Shown piece by piece: positions 40,530 to 51,009 of a stretch of DNA of 64,000 nt. This DNA is from Hyaloraphidium curvatum (lineage: Eukaryota; Monoblepharomycota; Hyaloraphidiomycetes; Hyaloraphidiales; Hyaloraphidiaceae). Each line of letters opens with the position of its first letter. The first letter of the stretch is position 1. The DNA is taken from NCBI GenBank assembly GCA_025558095.1, contig JAIVFI010000027.1:248001-312000 (forward strand). The letters are read 5' to 3'. The notes beneath the pieces are model-generated. The model saw only the letters and a list, made by a program, of their open reading frames with translations. It was not told where the DNA came from and did not search any database. The translations under genes and the position numbers were made by a program.

Positions 40530-42120
40530 ATGGAGGAGGAAATCGAGGAGCAGCCGCAGCGGCCGCTGGGCGCGGCGCGGGGCGATGGGCGCGGCGAGCG
40601 GCCGCGGGCGCGGCGGGCGCACCCCCCGCCGGCACGCGGCGCCGCAGCGAGGGCGGCCGGGGCGCCGCGCGCCGCCGAGGCGCCGAGGGCCGCCGACCGC
40701 CGCGGGGCCGATGGCGGCGCCCCCGCGAAGCCCGCGCGCCGCCCGCCCAACCCGCCGCCGCGCCGCACAAAGAGCGCGGCAACGGACCCGCGGCTGCTCA
40801 GGCGGCTGGCGCACTCGGCCGCCGCGGCCGCGCGGGGCAGGGAGCCCGGGACCCCCGCGGCGCCCGCGGACAGGCTGCGCAGGGACGCGCCCGGCACACG
40901 CTCCACGCCGGCCCCCGCAGGCGGCCGCGGCAGGGACCCGCCGCGCAGGGGGACGCCCAAGGCGGGGGCCGCCGGCGGCGGGGGCAAGCGCAAGGCGCCG
41001 CGCCGCGGCTCGGACGCGGACGACTCGGACGCCGCACCCGCGCGCAAGCGCCGCAAGGCCGACGACGCATCCGCGGACGGCGAGAGGCTGGCGCTGCCAG
41101 AGGGCCTGGAAAGGGTGCTGGTCGAGGCGTCGCTGGCGTTCGACGGCATCGCAGAGGACGTCAAGGAGCTCAACTCAAAGTGCGTGCATGCATCGCATGC
41201 TCGGCCCCCTGCCCGGCTGACGTGCGCTCCCCGCCCCGCTTCGCAGGCTCCGCGACGTCCAGATCCAGATCCTCGACCAGGAGGAGCACCTGCACTCGCT
41301 CGACATCCACCCGGACTACATCCGCCGCCTGACCGAGATGGAGGACAAGCACCGGCGCAAGATGTCGGCCATGAACGAGCGCCGCCGCCTCGAAAAGGCC
41401 CGCGTCAAGGAGATGGCCCGCATGGAGCGCGAGGAGACCACGCGGTGGTTCCTCGAAAAGAAGCGCGCGGTGCGCAAGGAGGTCCTCGCGGAGCTGGTAG
41501 CATCCATCGACGCCATCAAGCTCGAGCGCAAGATCCTGCGCGAGCTGGACCGCGCCTCCTCCGCCGCCCCCGCGCGCACCGCATGGTCGCTCCCCGATCC
41601 GCCCCCCGATGCGGACAAGGCGGCGCACCTCCTCCGCCCGCTGGCCCCGCTGGACCCCCTCGACGCGCGCACGGACCTCGGCCTGCTCCGCATGCTCACG
41701 GCCACCACCCCCCGCGGCCATCCCCGCGAACCGAGGGGGATGTTCCCCCTCTCGCAGCCCTCGGCGTGGGAGATGCTCGGCCCCCTCGAGGCCAGCGTGG
41801 GCCGGCTGCCGGTGCTGGGCGACGCGCTGGAGGACGTGGATCCCGCGGACAAGGAGGACGAGGTGGAGAGGGCGGTGCTGGAGATGGAGGGCCGCGAGCT
41901 GGCGGCGGTGAGGGGGATGCTGGCGGCGCGGGGCGAGGTTGAGGTGGAAGAGGACGAGGGGTACGGGACGGAGAGGTCCGCGACGCCGGAGCTGGTGGAG
42001 GGGATCGATCTGTCGGCGTGGGAGGAGAGGTGGAAGGGGAAGGAGAGGGCGGAGCCGGTGCGGGGATGGGAGGGGGAGGGCGTGGAGGCGCCGATGGAGG
42101 TGGAGGCGACGGCGTCGTAG
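40530..42120 (+). CDS. Basic/coiled-coil nuclear-type protein, possibly Sds3-like
   Basis: Two exons, 40530-41179 and 41247-42120, 507 aa. The first ~200 residues are Arg/Ala/Pro-rich and disordered with nuclear-localisation-like clusters (KRKAPRRG, RKRRKADD). A central helical block follows: LEASLAFDGIAEDVKELN, DQEEHLHSLDIHPDYIRRLT, then a long charged coil (KHRRKMSAMNERRRLEKARV, FLEKKRAVRKEVLAELVASI). The end is acidic. The helix-rich core loosely resembles Sds3/BRMS1 subunits of Sin3 histone deacetylase complexes, but the match is weak. Composition of the N-terminus follows the local GC extreme. Confidence 0.6.
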
Positions 42121-42258
42121 GCGCCCGATGGATGCGGGACATCTTCTTCAGCTTGGGCACGGCAGCGGCACGGCGGAACTCGGGCACGGACAAGGCACGG
42201 AGAAAGAGTAGGCTATAGAATCCTAATCGATGGCAGCTCCTACACCCGCATCTGCCCT

Positions 42259-43742
42259 TCACTTGGTCCCCTCCACGACCCGCCGGATCACGTCGACGAC
42301 GACCTGGGTCGTCGGCGCGGCGGCGGTCTCGAGGTTGAGCGCGTAGGGCATGGGGATGTCGGCGCCGGTGACGCGGGCCAGGGGCGCGTCGAGGTAGTCG
42401 AACGCCTCGGCTGCAACGGAACGGTCAGCCCGGATCGACGAGAAGGGGCGCTTCCAGCGGCCCGCGAGGAGCATTCCGCGCGACGACACCCACACTCCAT
42501 CAGGATCCCCGCGATCTCCGCGCCCACGCCGTACGCCGGCCAGCCGTGCTCCACGCTCACGATCTTGTTCGTCTTCTTGACGCTCTTGACGATCGCGTCC
42601 ACGTCCAGCGGCCGGATGGACCGCAGGTTGATCACCTCGGCCGAGATGCCCGCCTTGGCCAGCTCGTCGGCGGCCTCCATCACGGGGGTCAGCGAGCGCG
42701 AGAAGGAGACCACGGTCACGTCGGTGCCCTCGCGCTCGATCTTGGCCTTGCCGATCGGGATGAGGAAGTCCTTGTCCAGCGCGGCCTTGGGGACGGGGAA
42801 GGACATGCCGTACATGAACTCGGACTCGAGGACGCAGACGGGGTTGCCGTCGCGGATGGCGGACTGCGGCAACAGGGGGCTGTCAGCGACCGGTCGCGCC
42901 CACGCGGGAGCCGCACCCAGCCCCGCGACGCACCTTGATCAGCCCCCTCGCGTCCTCCGAGTTCCACGGCGCGACGACCTTGAGCCCGGGCACCATCCCC
43001 AGCCACGCCGCGAAGCACTGCGTGTGCTGCGCCGCCACGCCGGGCGCGACCCCGTTCGGCCCGCGGAACACGATGGGCACCTCGGCCGCGCCGGCGGACA
43101 TGTAGTGCGTCTTGGCGGCCGAGTTGATGACGTGGTCGATGGCCTGGAGGGCAAAGTTCCAGGTCATGAACTCGCACACCGGGCGCAGGCCGGCAAAGGC
43201 CGCGCCGACGGCGATGCCGGCGAAGCCCATCTCGGTGATGGGCGTGTCGATCATGCGCTTCTCGCCGTACTTGTCGAGCAGGCCCTTGGTGACCTGTTCT
43301 CCGGGGGAACGCGGTCAGCGGGGGCTATTGTGAGGAAGAGGCTCCACAGAGTCCGGGAACGCGATCCGACCTTGTAGGCCCCGTTATACTGCGCCACCTC
43401 CTCGCCGAGAATGAACACGCGGTCGTCGCGCGCCATCTCCTCGTCCAGCGACGAGTTGAGCGCCTCGCGGACCGTCATCTGCCTCCGTGTCAGCCCCCAA
43501 CAAAATGGATCCACAAGCCACGTGCCTGGACCACATCGCCTCCCGGAGCGGCGGCCGTCGCGAACGGGCGCAGCGGGCGCGCGGGCCGCGGGACGGAGAG
43601 CGTCGACCGCGCGCGGCGCGCGGCGTGGCGGAGCGCTGCGGGGCGTCAGGCGGCGCGGCGGACGCGCGGCGGGCGGCGCACCTGGCGCGGGCGCCGCGGC
43701 GCGGCGGAGGCACGCCGCGATGGCCGGCGCGGCGCTGGCCAT
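42259..43742 (-). CDS. PDB1: Pyruvate dehydrogenase E1 component beta subunit, mitochondrial
   Basis: About six exons. The ATG at 43740-43742 starts an Arg/Ala presequence ([20 protein letters not shown], later [10 protein letters not shown]), typical of mitochondrial import. The mature part begins [20 protein letters not shown] and continues with [86 protein letters not shown] and [11 protein letters not shown], all in family order. With E1 alpha it forms the thiamine-diphosphate-dependent decarboxylase of the pyruvate dehydrogenase complex. The intron before MTVRE has a GTGGTC donor and CAG acceptor. Confidence 0.95.
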
Positions 43743-44472
43743 GGCGGTGGACGACGCGTGTGGGGAGACCCTGATATCAGGTCGCGTTGAGGGGCAAAAC
43801 AGCTCCGCTTCGTCCCGAGCGCAACAGGACCGGCAAACCCTGGCGAGTCTTACTCGGATCTTACCATCAGCTTGGCGAGAATATGTGTCGAGACCTAGGC
43901 ATGCTTTGGGAGGGTTTCCGGCTCGCGGATCGGACGAGAAGCCCAAGCTGCGAGGCAAGTAGGGGTCTGTAGCTGCTTACTGCCCCGTCCTGGCTGCCCT
44001 CTCGGATGCTGGCGGGCACCGGAACCATATCAACCATACCAGACATGCTCGGTGTTGCTCCGACGTTTGATCGGTGTAATCGGTGGGCGAGATCAGGCGT
44101 CTCGAGGCGCCCACGGCAGCGCTTCGTTCACCAGCAGCAACCTACAGTCCAAAGGCCGCTCGATGGACCCAATCAGCAAACGATCCGCGGATGGCGGTCG
44201 CTGGCATCGCGTGCCCGCCCGGCGTTTCGTCCGTGGGGCGCAGAGCAAGGGACAAGGAGGCGCCGGCCTACCCCGAGCCTCCGACCCCTCCAGGTCCCCA
44301 GAATCAGCTAGAGCTCCGATCCGCCGGGCATGAAGCCTGGTGGCAAGCATACGTCCGGCATTGCGTGCCGGGCTCGAAGGGAGAGGCAACGGCCGGGTTG
44401 GGAGGCGCCAGCCTGGCCAACAGCAACCAAGCCGTCAAGAGCCCCAACTCCAGCTAGAACTTTGATTGGGAA

Positions 44473-44510
44473 GGGCATGTGGTGTAGTGGCAGCGTATCT
44501 CCGCTTTGCT
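44473..44510 (+). repeat. tRNA-Pro-like 5' half
   Basis: GGGCATGTGGTGTAGTGGCA matches the intact tRNA-Pro start at 52991 (minus) over 20 bases, then diverges. No T-arm follows in register, so it should not be a functional tRNA. Confidence 0.7.
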
Positions 44511-44616
44511 TGCCGTGTTCGAAGGGGAGAGGGAGCAGATGGTGGAGGCGGCCGCCTGGTTCCCAGCACCCTACCCTTCCAGGTTCCCAGAATCAGCTAG
44601 AACTTCGATCAAAGTT

Positions 44617-44655
44617 GGGCATGTGGTGTAGTGGCATCATACTCACGTTCGGGTT
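44617..44655 (+). repeat. tRNA-Pro-like 5' half including anticodon
   Basis: Matches the intact tRNA-Pro through GGCATCATACTC and has GTTCGGGTT where the CGG anticodon lies, then breaks off. It is truncated and has no T-arm. Confidence 0.7.
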
Positions 44656-44920
44656 ACGCTAGCGTCTGGGACCTGGAGAGTGGCGTGAATAAGATGCGTC
44701 CGGTCCTGATGCTGGGGTTGTCCCAGGTATCGAAGGATCCATCACTGTTATGAAAGAGGGCATGCATAGCAAGCAACAAAGAGAAAGCTTCGCCGAAGCA
44801 TCTATACCATCAATCTCCGAGCGTTGACGACGATGCGCGGCGATTCCATCGATCGTCCGATCGCGCACCCACCTTTATCGGCGTGCTCGGCTTGACGCGT
44901 TCCCCCTCACCGAGGCCAAT

Positions 44921-46444
44921 ATGGGCTCCCTGGAAATTGATCCAACTTTGCTGGACATTGAGACGATCCGCGCCGGGCTGGCCTCGGGCGCCATGACCGC
45001 CGAGGCCCTCGCGGCGGCCCACATCGCCCGCGCGGACCTGCTGGAGCCTCGGCTTCGCGCGCTGACGTTCCGGAACCACGCCGCCTTGGATGACGCCAAG
45101 GCAATTGATGCCAAACTGGCCCGCGGGGAGGATTTGGGGCCGCTGGCCGGCGTGCCGGTCATCGTGAAGGAGGCCATCGACATGGCTGGGTTCGCATCCA
45201 CCGCTGGATGGGCGCCGTACGCCGAATCGCGGGCGATGGTGCCCTCCCGCGACGCCCCCGTCGTGCAGAGGCTCCGAAAAGCGGGAGCCGTTATCATCGG
45301 CAAGTCCAACATACCTCCCTTCTCCTACGACGATTGCCGGACGGCTGGATCGTGGCGAGGCCTTACCGTCAACGCGGCGCACCCGGCTTCTGCCCCCGGT
45401 GCTTCTTCGAGCGGCACCGCCGCGGCTATTGTGGCTGGATACGGGGTCGTCGGGCTCGCCGAAGAGACCGGAGGGAGCATCCAGAACCCGGCTTCGGCCA
45501 TGTCGCTCTACAGCGTGAAGCCGACCTTTGGCCTCGTGCCGAACGCAGGCGTGGTGCCGATTGCGGGGTCCACTCGCGACGTTGTAGGACCGCATGCGCG
45601 GAGCGTCAGGGACGCCGCCATCCTGCTCGACGTTTTGGCGGGCTACCATCCCGAGGACCCAAAGACGGTGGCCTCGATCGGCAACGTCCCCGAGGGCGGC
45701 TACACCTCGCTGCTTTCGGATTCGGCGCTTGCAAGTGCGCGCCTGGGCACGTATGGACCTGGTTGGCGGACCCAGTCTCTGGACGAAGAGACAGCGGCAC
45801 TGTACGGCGCTGCGCTGGACCGGATCGCCTCGCGGGGAGCAACCATCGTCGCCGACCCCTTTGCTGGCACCGGCTTTGCCTCTTTCCGCCGTGTGGACAA
45901 GAACGGATTCGACGAGCGTGGCTGCGAGTCGATCGTCTACGACTTTGCGGCATACCTTCGTCGGCTCGGCCCCGGCAACCCAAAGACCCTTGCCGAACTG
46001 GATGCCAAGGCCAGAAAACCAGCATTTGCCCCCGATACCGTGCTGTCGCATTGGCTCGAGCATCCGGTGTCGAAAGCCAGCCTCGCGGATCCAGATGCCG
46101 TGCCTGACCTCTCGGAGTTTCTCTCCGTGCGCATCCAGCACCTGGCGCTCTTCAACAAGACCATGGACGCGCACGGACTGGACGCCCTCGTGTTTCCGCA
46201 GACGTTTAGGAAGCTCCCGGCGGCGGACGGCACCGATGCCTGGCCTGCAACCACGGTCGACGAGATCAACATCGCCGGGGTCCCCTTGGTAACGGTGCCG
46301 GCGGGTGCTTACGCTGACGGAGCGCCGTTTGGCCTGGTGGTTGTCGGGCGGATGTGGTCGGAGGCCAAGCTGCTGGCCTTGGCGAACGATTACGAGCAGG
46401 CTTTCGGCGGTAGAGTGGGGCTTGCCAAGGAGTTGATGAGCTAG
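44921..46444 (+). CDS. Amidase-signature hydrolase
   Basis: Single exon, 507 aa, with no intron, unlike most neighbours. Amidase-signature features are visible: the catalytic Lys in VIVKEAID, the Gly/Ser loop PGASSSGTAAA with the cis-Ser, and the nucleophile Ser in EETGGSIQNPAS. Downstream are SVKPTFGLVP, GVVPIAGSTRDVVGPHARSV and NIAGVPLVTVPAG, all family blocks. The enzyme hydrolyses amide bonds; the substrate is unknown. There is no signal peptide. Lack of introns and bacterial-type signature suggest possible transfer from bacteria. Its last ~18 codons and 3' flank are duplicated at 52060-52565. Confidence 0.92.
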   Translation: MGSLEIDPTLLDIETIRAGLASGAMTAEALAAAHIARADLLEPRLRALTFRNHAALDDAKAIDAKLARGEDLGPLAGVPVIVKEAIDMAGFASTAGWAPYAESRAMVPSRDAPVVQRLRKAGAVIIGKSNIPPFSYDDCRTAGSWRGLTVNAAHPASAPGASSSGTAAAIVAGYGVVGLAEETGGSIQNPASAMSLYSVKPTFGLVPNAGVVPIAGSTRDVVGPHARSVRDAAILLDVLAGYHPEDPKTVASIGNVPEGGYTSLLSDSALASARLGTYGPGWRTQSLDEETAALYGAALDRIASRGATIVADPFAGTGFASFRRVDKNGFDERGCESIVYDFAAYLRRLGPGNPKTLAELDAKARKPAFAPDTVLSHWLEHPVSKASLADPDAVPDLSEFLSVRIQHLALFNKTMDAHGLDALVFPQTFRKLPAADGTDAWPATTVDEINIAGVPLVTVPAGAYADGAPFGLVVVGRMWSEAKLLALANDYEQAFGGRVGLAKELMS

Positions 46445-47062
46445 CATTTAGAGTTAGAACAGCGTATGTTGTTCGCGAAGGCAGAGTACTCTTTTAGTGG
46501 CGGCTGCATAGAAGTAGTCGACAATTGAAGCGGTGCCTGGCCCGTGCTCTTTATTGGGCGGAGTTTGGCGACAATCACGGAATCCAGAAAAGATGGCCAC
46601 AAAGCCGAACCATGCAGGTTCCAATGCATATTATGAGCCTCTGAGGGACGATAATGCTGCCTTGTGGCCATTTGGCCGTTATGGGTGGGCCTCGTGTACT
46701 TGCACAATCTACTGATCCCAGCCGGAATTGACTTCACCTCCCAAACGACCTATTTCGATCCAAGGGCCACAAACTTGCAGCTCTTTGATGCTTCCTTTGT
46801 GCGGCGCTTTGCGCCGCGGCCCAAAAGGGCGGCGGCCGCAGGCCGCCTCCACCCCGCTCCTCCACATCTCCCACCGACAAAAACGATCTCGGCTTTGAAG
46901 CGACGCTGCTATAGTAATAATCCCGTCAATTGACTGATTTTGACAAAGCATCTACACCTGACCAACATGGATAGAACCAACCCAACGACATCGCGCTCCA
47001 CATCCACGATCACTCGGCCGGCGCCCTGCTGCGCGCCGCCTCACGCCCCGCCTCCCGCGCGA
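46384..47062 (+). repeat. Direct repeat C, copy 1 (amidase tail to zinc-gene tail)
   Basis: Runs from GATTACGAGCAGGC in the amidase end, through the intergenic spacer and into the last codons of the minus-strand Cys/His gene. Copy 2 lies at 52060-52563. The segment from GATGCTTCCTTTGTGCGGCG (about 46788) to CCTCCCGCGCGAGG is nearly identical; the middle part has indels and substitutions. Confidence 0.8.
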
Positions 47063-50000
47063 GGTCGATCAGCCAGACCGGCTGCGTTCCAGGCGGCCTT
47101 TGCTCGCAGTCCTTGGGGGAACCGGTACGGCACATCCGGCAAGGGCCAGGCATGCCAGGAGGAGGAACGAACATCTTGTGGAAGCCACGGCAGCAGCAGC
47201 AGCCGCACTGGACGAGCCAGTCGGCGCGTTCCGTACGCACGGTCTTGGTCGGGTGCTTCGGGTCCTGCACGTGCCACATCCGAACGAGCTTGCCCTCCAG
47301 ATCCCGGAGAAGGCCGTCGGCGGGCATCGCCTTGTCCTTGCCCTTGAGCTAGCGGTTGAGCTTGAACTCGCGGTAGCCCTGGGCCAGGCGGAGGTTGTAG
47401 CCCGAGGCGTCGAAATCCGGGGTGTGTGCTTCGACGGGCACCGGCCACATCGCGCACTGATTCATTGCCCGCTTGCCCGCGTGGTTCTCGCACATCGTGC
47501 AAAGGAGCGGCGGGGCGAGACTGGCCAAAGCAATAGAAGGTCAGCACACCCAATCCCCGCACCATGCAGGCCGAAACCCACTCTCGGCAAGGGCAGCAGC
47601 GCCCGTTGCACTTGTCGTCCGCCGTTTCATCCCTGTGCGTGCTCCCATCCTTGCCTCCGCTCCGCAGCCGCTCCCGTGCCGCCTCCTCGCCCTTCCTCTG
47701 TGCGATCCAGGCCACGGCACAGAGGTACGGTCGGCGGTCGGGGTTCTCGGGGTCGCACTTGCCGCACCACAATCCCTCAGCCTGCCGGGACCGAAGGAGA
47801 TGAGCAAAGGCAGCACAGAGAGCAACGATCGGGCCCTCACTCCGCGACCGGAGTCGATGCAACAGTAGATGCAGTCGGAGTGGCCTTGACGACGGAACTT
47901 GCCGTCCTGGGTCAGGCCGACGCCGCGCTCGAAGAGGGCGATCGCGTCGACGGCGGCGGTCGCCTTGGGAAACTCGTTCTTGAATATGCTGCTTTTGCGA
48001 TAGCTGAAGTAGGCGGCAAAGAAGAGGGTGGTGAGTAGTGCGGCCTAGACAGGTACTGTGAATAATGGTCCCACGTTGCGGCATCATAGGCATGGTGACA
48101 GCCTTCGTGCATCACGGTCCTTGTGTCTTGCATTTTGCGGAGCTCGTCCAACAGGAAGCGGGCATCTCCCGGAGACGGAGGGTTTCGACCGTAAAGAACT
48201 TGCCGAACTGCCTCCCGGAAGACGCTCTCATGCATGGCGTAACCCGGGCGAAGACTCCTGTCCAGGTAGAATGCCCATCGCGGGATTTCGGGAAACTTGA
48301 TGACGAGGTCGTCGTAGTGCGGACGATAGGAGCCCTGCTCATGACGGCGTAATGAGCAACAGCATCACAGACGGCAGAACCAACGACCCACATCACCTGC
48401 CCTTGTGGCGGCGGCAGGGGATGTTTCAAAAGGATCCTGATGAGGCAAGGGCTATCAATCGCGGCCGTCGGCGGAAAGGTCAGCAATCCTACCTCGCCCT
48501 CGATCAGACCGGAAGCAGAAGCCAACAGCTGGTCAAAGTTCACTCCGGCAAAGAAGGCCCCGGCGCCGAACTCCTCGGGCGGCTGCCAGCCCCGGTAAGC
48601 TCGGCCATACTTGCCCGGGTTGTCCTCGCCGTCCTCGGGATCCGAAGCATAGGCGTACGCGGCCGGTCCGTCTTCTTGCCATGGGTCATCGCGGCCCTTC
48701 CACGGGCAGTTGACCGACTCGCAACCGCGGCGAAGCTTCTTCTGCGCCGACTCGAGGTTGACGGAATCAAGCTCGTCCAGAGTGCCTTCCTCGAGCCGCT
48801 CGCCGTACATAGCGTTGTGCTTGCCACGGTTCGTGTCCAAAGCGGTCGCATTGTGGGTCACGCAGACGGGGCCCACGGGCAGCTGCATTTCCTGTACCAT
48901 GGCCACGCGGTCGGCGACAGTGCCATTCGGCAGCGTCTGCGACAAGTTGACGCCCTTGATTCCCGTCTCGTTGCCTTCATGCGGGCTCGTGCCGTGGCCC
49001 ACGTGGAGGTGAGCGCCGAAGCCGTCTGCCCACGTGACGGGGCAGCCGGGGGCGGAGCAAGCCAAGCCCTCCGGAGGCACAACGTTCAGCTTCTGCAAAT
49101 GGACCACAAATCAGCGTGGCACACAACGTTGATCGCGAGAAGCACCTGGCCCATCTTCTGGGTGATATAGGACTTCTGGAAGTCCTTGATGATCATGGCA
49201 CGCAGCAGCTTGAGGCGCGCGTCGTACCCGTCCTTGCCCCCGGCTGGCTGCTCGAGCCAGGCCTTGGTCTCCGGATACCGGTTGAGGACGACGATCAGAG
49301 CTTCCGACAGGATGGTGTCCGTCGGCTGAAGCCGCGAGTCCATGTAGCCTTGGAACGTCGAGAAGGGTCCGGCCGGGACGCTGTCGAATTTCTCGAGTGC
49401 CCTTCGGATCTGGTTGTCCTCCGTCGCCTCTGCAAATGCGAGACGAAATCAGGCTTGCCATGGCGCTAAGCTCGAGACGACAGACGTACCACGCCTCGCG
49501 CGTTCCCGGCGTGCCTTGGCGTTGATGAGTTGACCTTCCTTGAGCTGCTTCTTGAGCTTCTCCGCACAGCCGACGGTGCACGTCCACATCCTGTTGCCGC
49601 TTGGTAGCTGAACCCCTTTGTCGGCTCCGAAGCCCGGGCAGCCCGGAAGCGCACACTGGAAGAACGGAAAGGCAGCCTAACGTGAGGAATGGCTGCATCT
49701 AAAGCGGCATGAACACGTACGGGCTTCCTTGTGGACAAAACAAGGGCCGAGTCGGTAGACGCCTCGTCGTCGGGCTCGACAACCTCGATCATGCCGTCCT
49801 GCGGACGGCTTTGAGCCAGGTATGGGCAAAGGAAGCGCTGGAGGCACGCACCACTTGAGCTTCCGCGCCGGCAAAGAGCACCCTGGGGACGCTTGCGGCG
49901 CGCTTCTTCTTGACCTTGCCCGCCTTGGTCTCCGGTTTGCTGGATGTTTCCTGAACGGGGAATCAGTGCCGTGAACGGCGACGTCAGGCGATCGCGCGTT

Positions 50001-50529
50001 TGCCGACCTCCGTCTTGGCTTCTGGCGACGCAGCTCCGATCTTGACGTCGAGTTTGCTGGATGCCTTGCCCTTCTTCTTCCTCACGTTCGGCGAGAGTGG
50101 TCCTGAAGAACAACAAGAACAACGGGAAGCATTAGGTCAGAAACACGGACCACGAGCAATCCACGTGCCTTTGATCAAGTTCTCCTCCCGCTCGGAATCC
50201 TCCGACGACGACGTTTCGACGGCACGCCGGTTCTTCCTCTTCTTGCTCTGGAAGCTGTGCTCGAACGGGTCGTAGTCGTCATCTACACGCGGGCCGCGGT
50301 CAGCTTCCGGGCAGATACGGCGAACGTGGCTTGAGTACGCACCCGACGAGTCCCGTTTGGCGGCTCGAACACGTTTGCTCTGTTTCGACTGGCCGTGGAC
50401 GGTCTTGCCCTTGCGCGGCAGGTCGTCGTCCGAATCCTGCGGCGGCCCACCGCCGGGCAGGCGGAGGATCTTTGATTCGCGCACCTCGGCCCTCGTGGGC
50501 CGCGGCGCGGCAGCGTCCGAGTCTCCCAT
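47010..50529 (-). CDS. Unrecognised multi-exon Cys/His-rich protein
   Basis: Protein-like exons form one minus-strand series from ATG 50529 (MGDSDAAAPRPTRAEVRESK) to the stop at 47010-47012, with about ten introns. The first part is charged with nuclear-type basic clusters (KKRKNRRAVETSSSEDSERE). Later exons carry Cys/His groups: CALPGCPGFG...CTVGCAEKL, CSAPGCPVTW...HLHVGHG, CESVNCPW, MHEGCHHAYD, CGKCDPENP, CENHAGKRAMNQC, CGCCCCRGFH, CRMCRTGSPKDC. These imply several zinc sites. An in-frame TAG at 47349-47351 interrupts the frame FKLNR-LKGKDKAMP near the C-terminus; it may be a nonsense change or lie at an unrecognised splice acceptor. I recognise no family; transposon-derived origin is possible. 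The last ~17 codons fall in duplicated DNA. Confidence 0.5.
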
Positions 50530-51009
50530 GGCTGCGTGGTGTCCCGAGCCCAGCAGCGGCGCAGGAAGGTGCCCGCCGGTGCCGCGGTCCGGCGCTGCCC
50601 CGCCCGGCTTGGGGCGCTCGGGGGCGGTCGCAGGCGTGCGCCGAGGCCGGGAAAAGGGCGAAGTTTCGGGAAACGCGTCCGCGCGACGTTCTGCGCCGCG
50701 AAAGTGCGGGGCAGAAGGGGTGTCCGTCCGCGGGGCGAGTTGCGATTCGAAAGGAGTTCGCAGGGGCGCCGCCGGTCCCTCAAAACCCAACCAATCGCGG
50801 CGCGACCAACTCGCCGCCAAACCGGGCGGAGCACTCCAAATCCGTCGCAAAACAGCCAATGACGACGCCTGCCGCAGACGGGCGGGGGGATTCCCCCTCC
50901 CAGGCGCGTCGCGGCCAGCCGTGATCACGTTGGTGCGACGGCCAACGAGTCCCGCCCGACTGCCCTCGAGTGGCGTTGCCGCACGCGTCTAGGCCTCCAA
51001 TCGGGCGTC
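50530..51009. other. Upstream region of the Cys/His-rich gene
   Basis: About 480 bases. The minus-strand frame is open further upstream to 50928, but I chose ATG 50529 because the sequence upstream is low-complexity and lacks motif support. Nothing else is seen. Confidence 0.3.

Larger units (their letters stand above)
43962..44665 (+). repeat. Left arm of inverted repeat B (tRNA-Pro-associated)
   Basis: The sequence from GGGGTCTGTAGCTGC onward reappears inverted at 52905-53521. Within it a phrase CAGAATCAGCTAGA(A/G)CT recurs about three times, each followed by a GGGCATG-type tRNA 5' start (near 44325, 44473 and 44617). The arm ends just after the anticodon region of a tRNA-Pro-like sequence. 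Confidence 0.8.
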
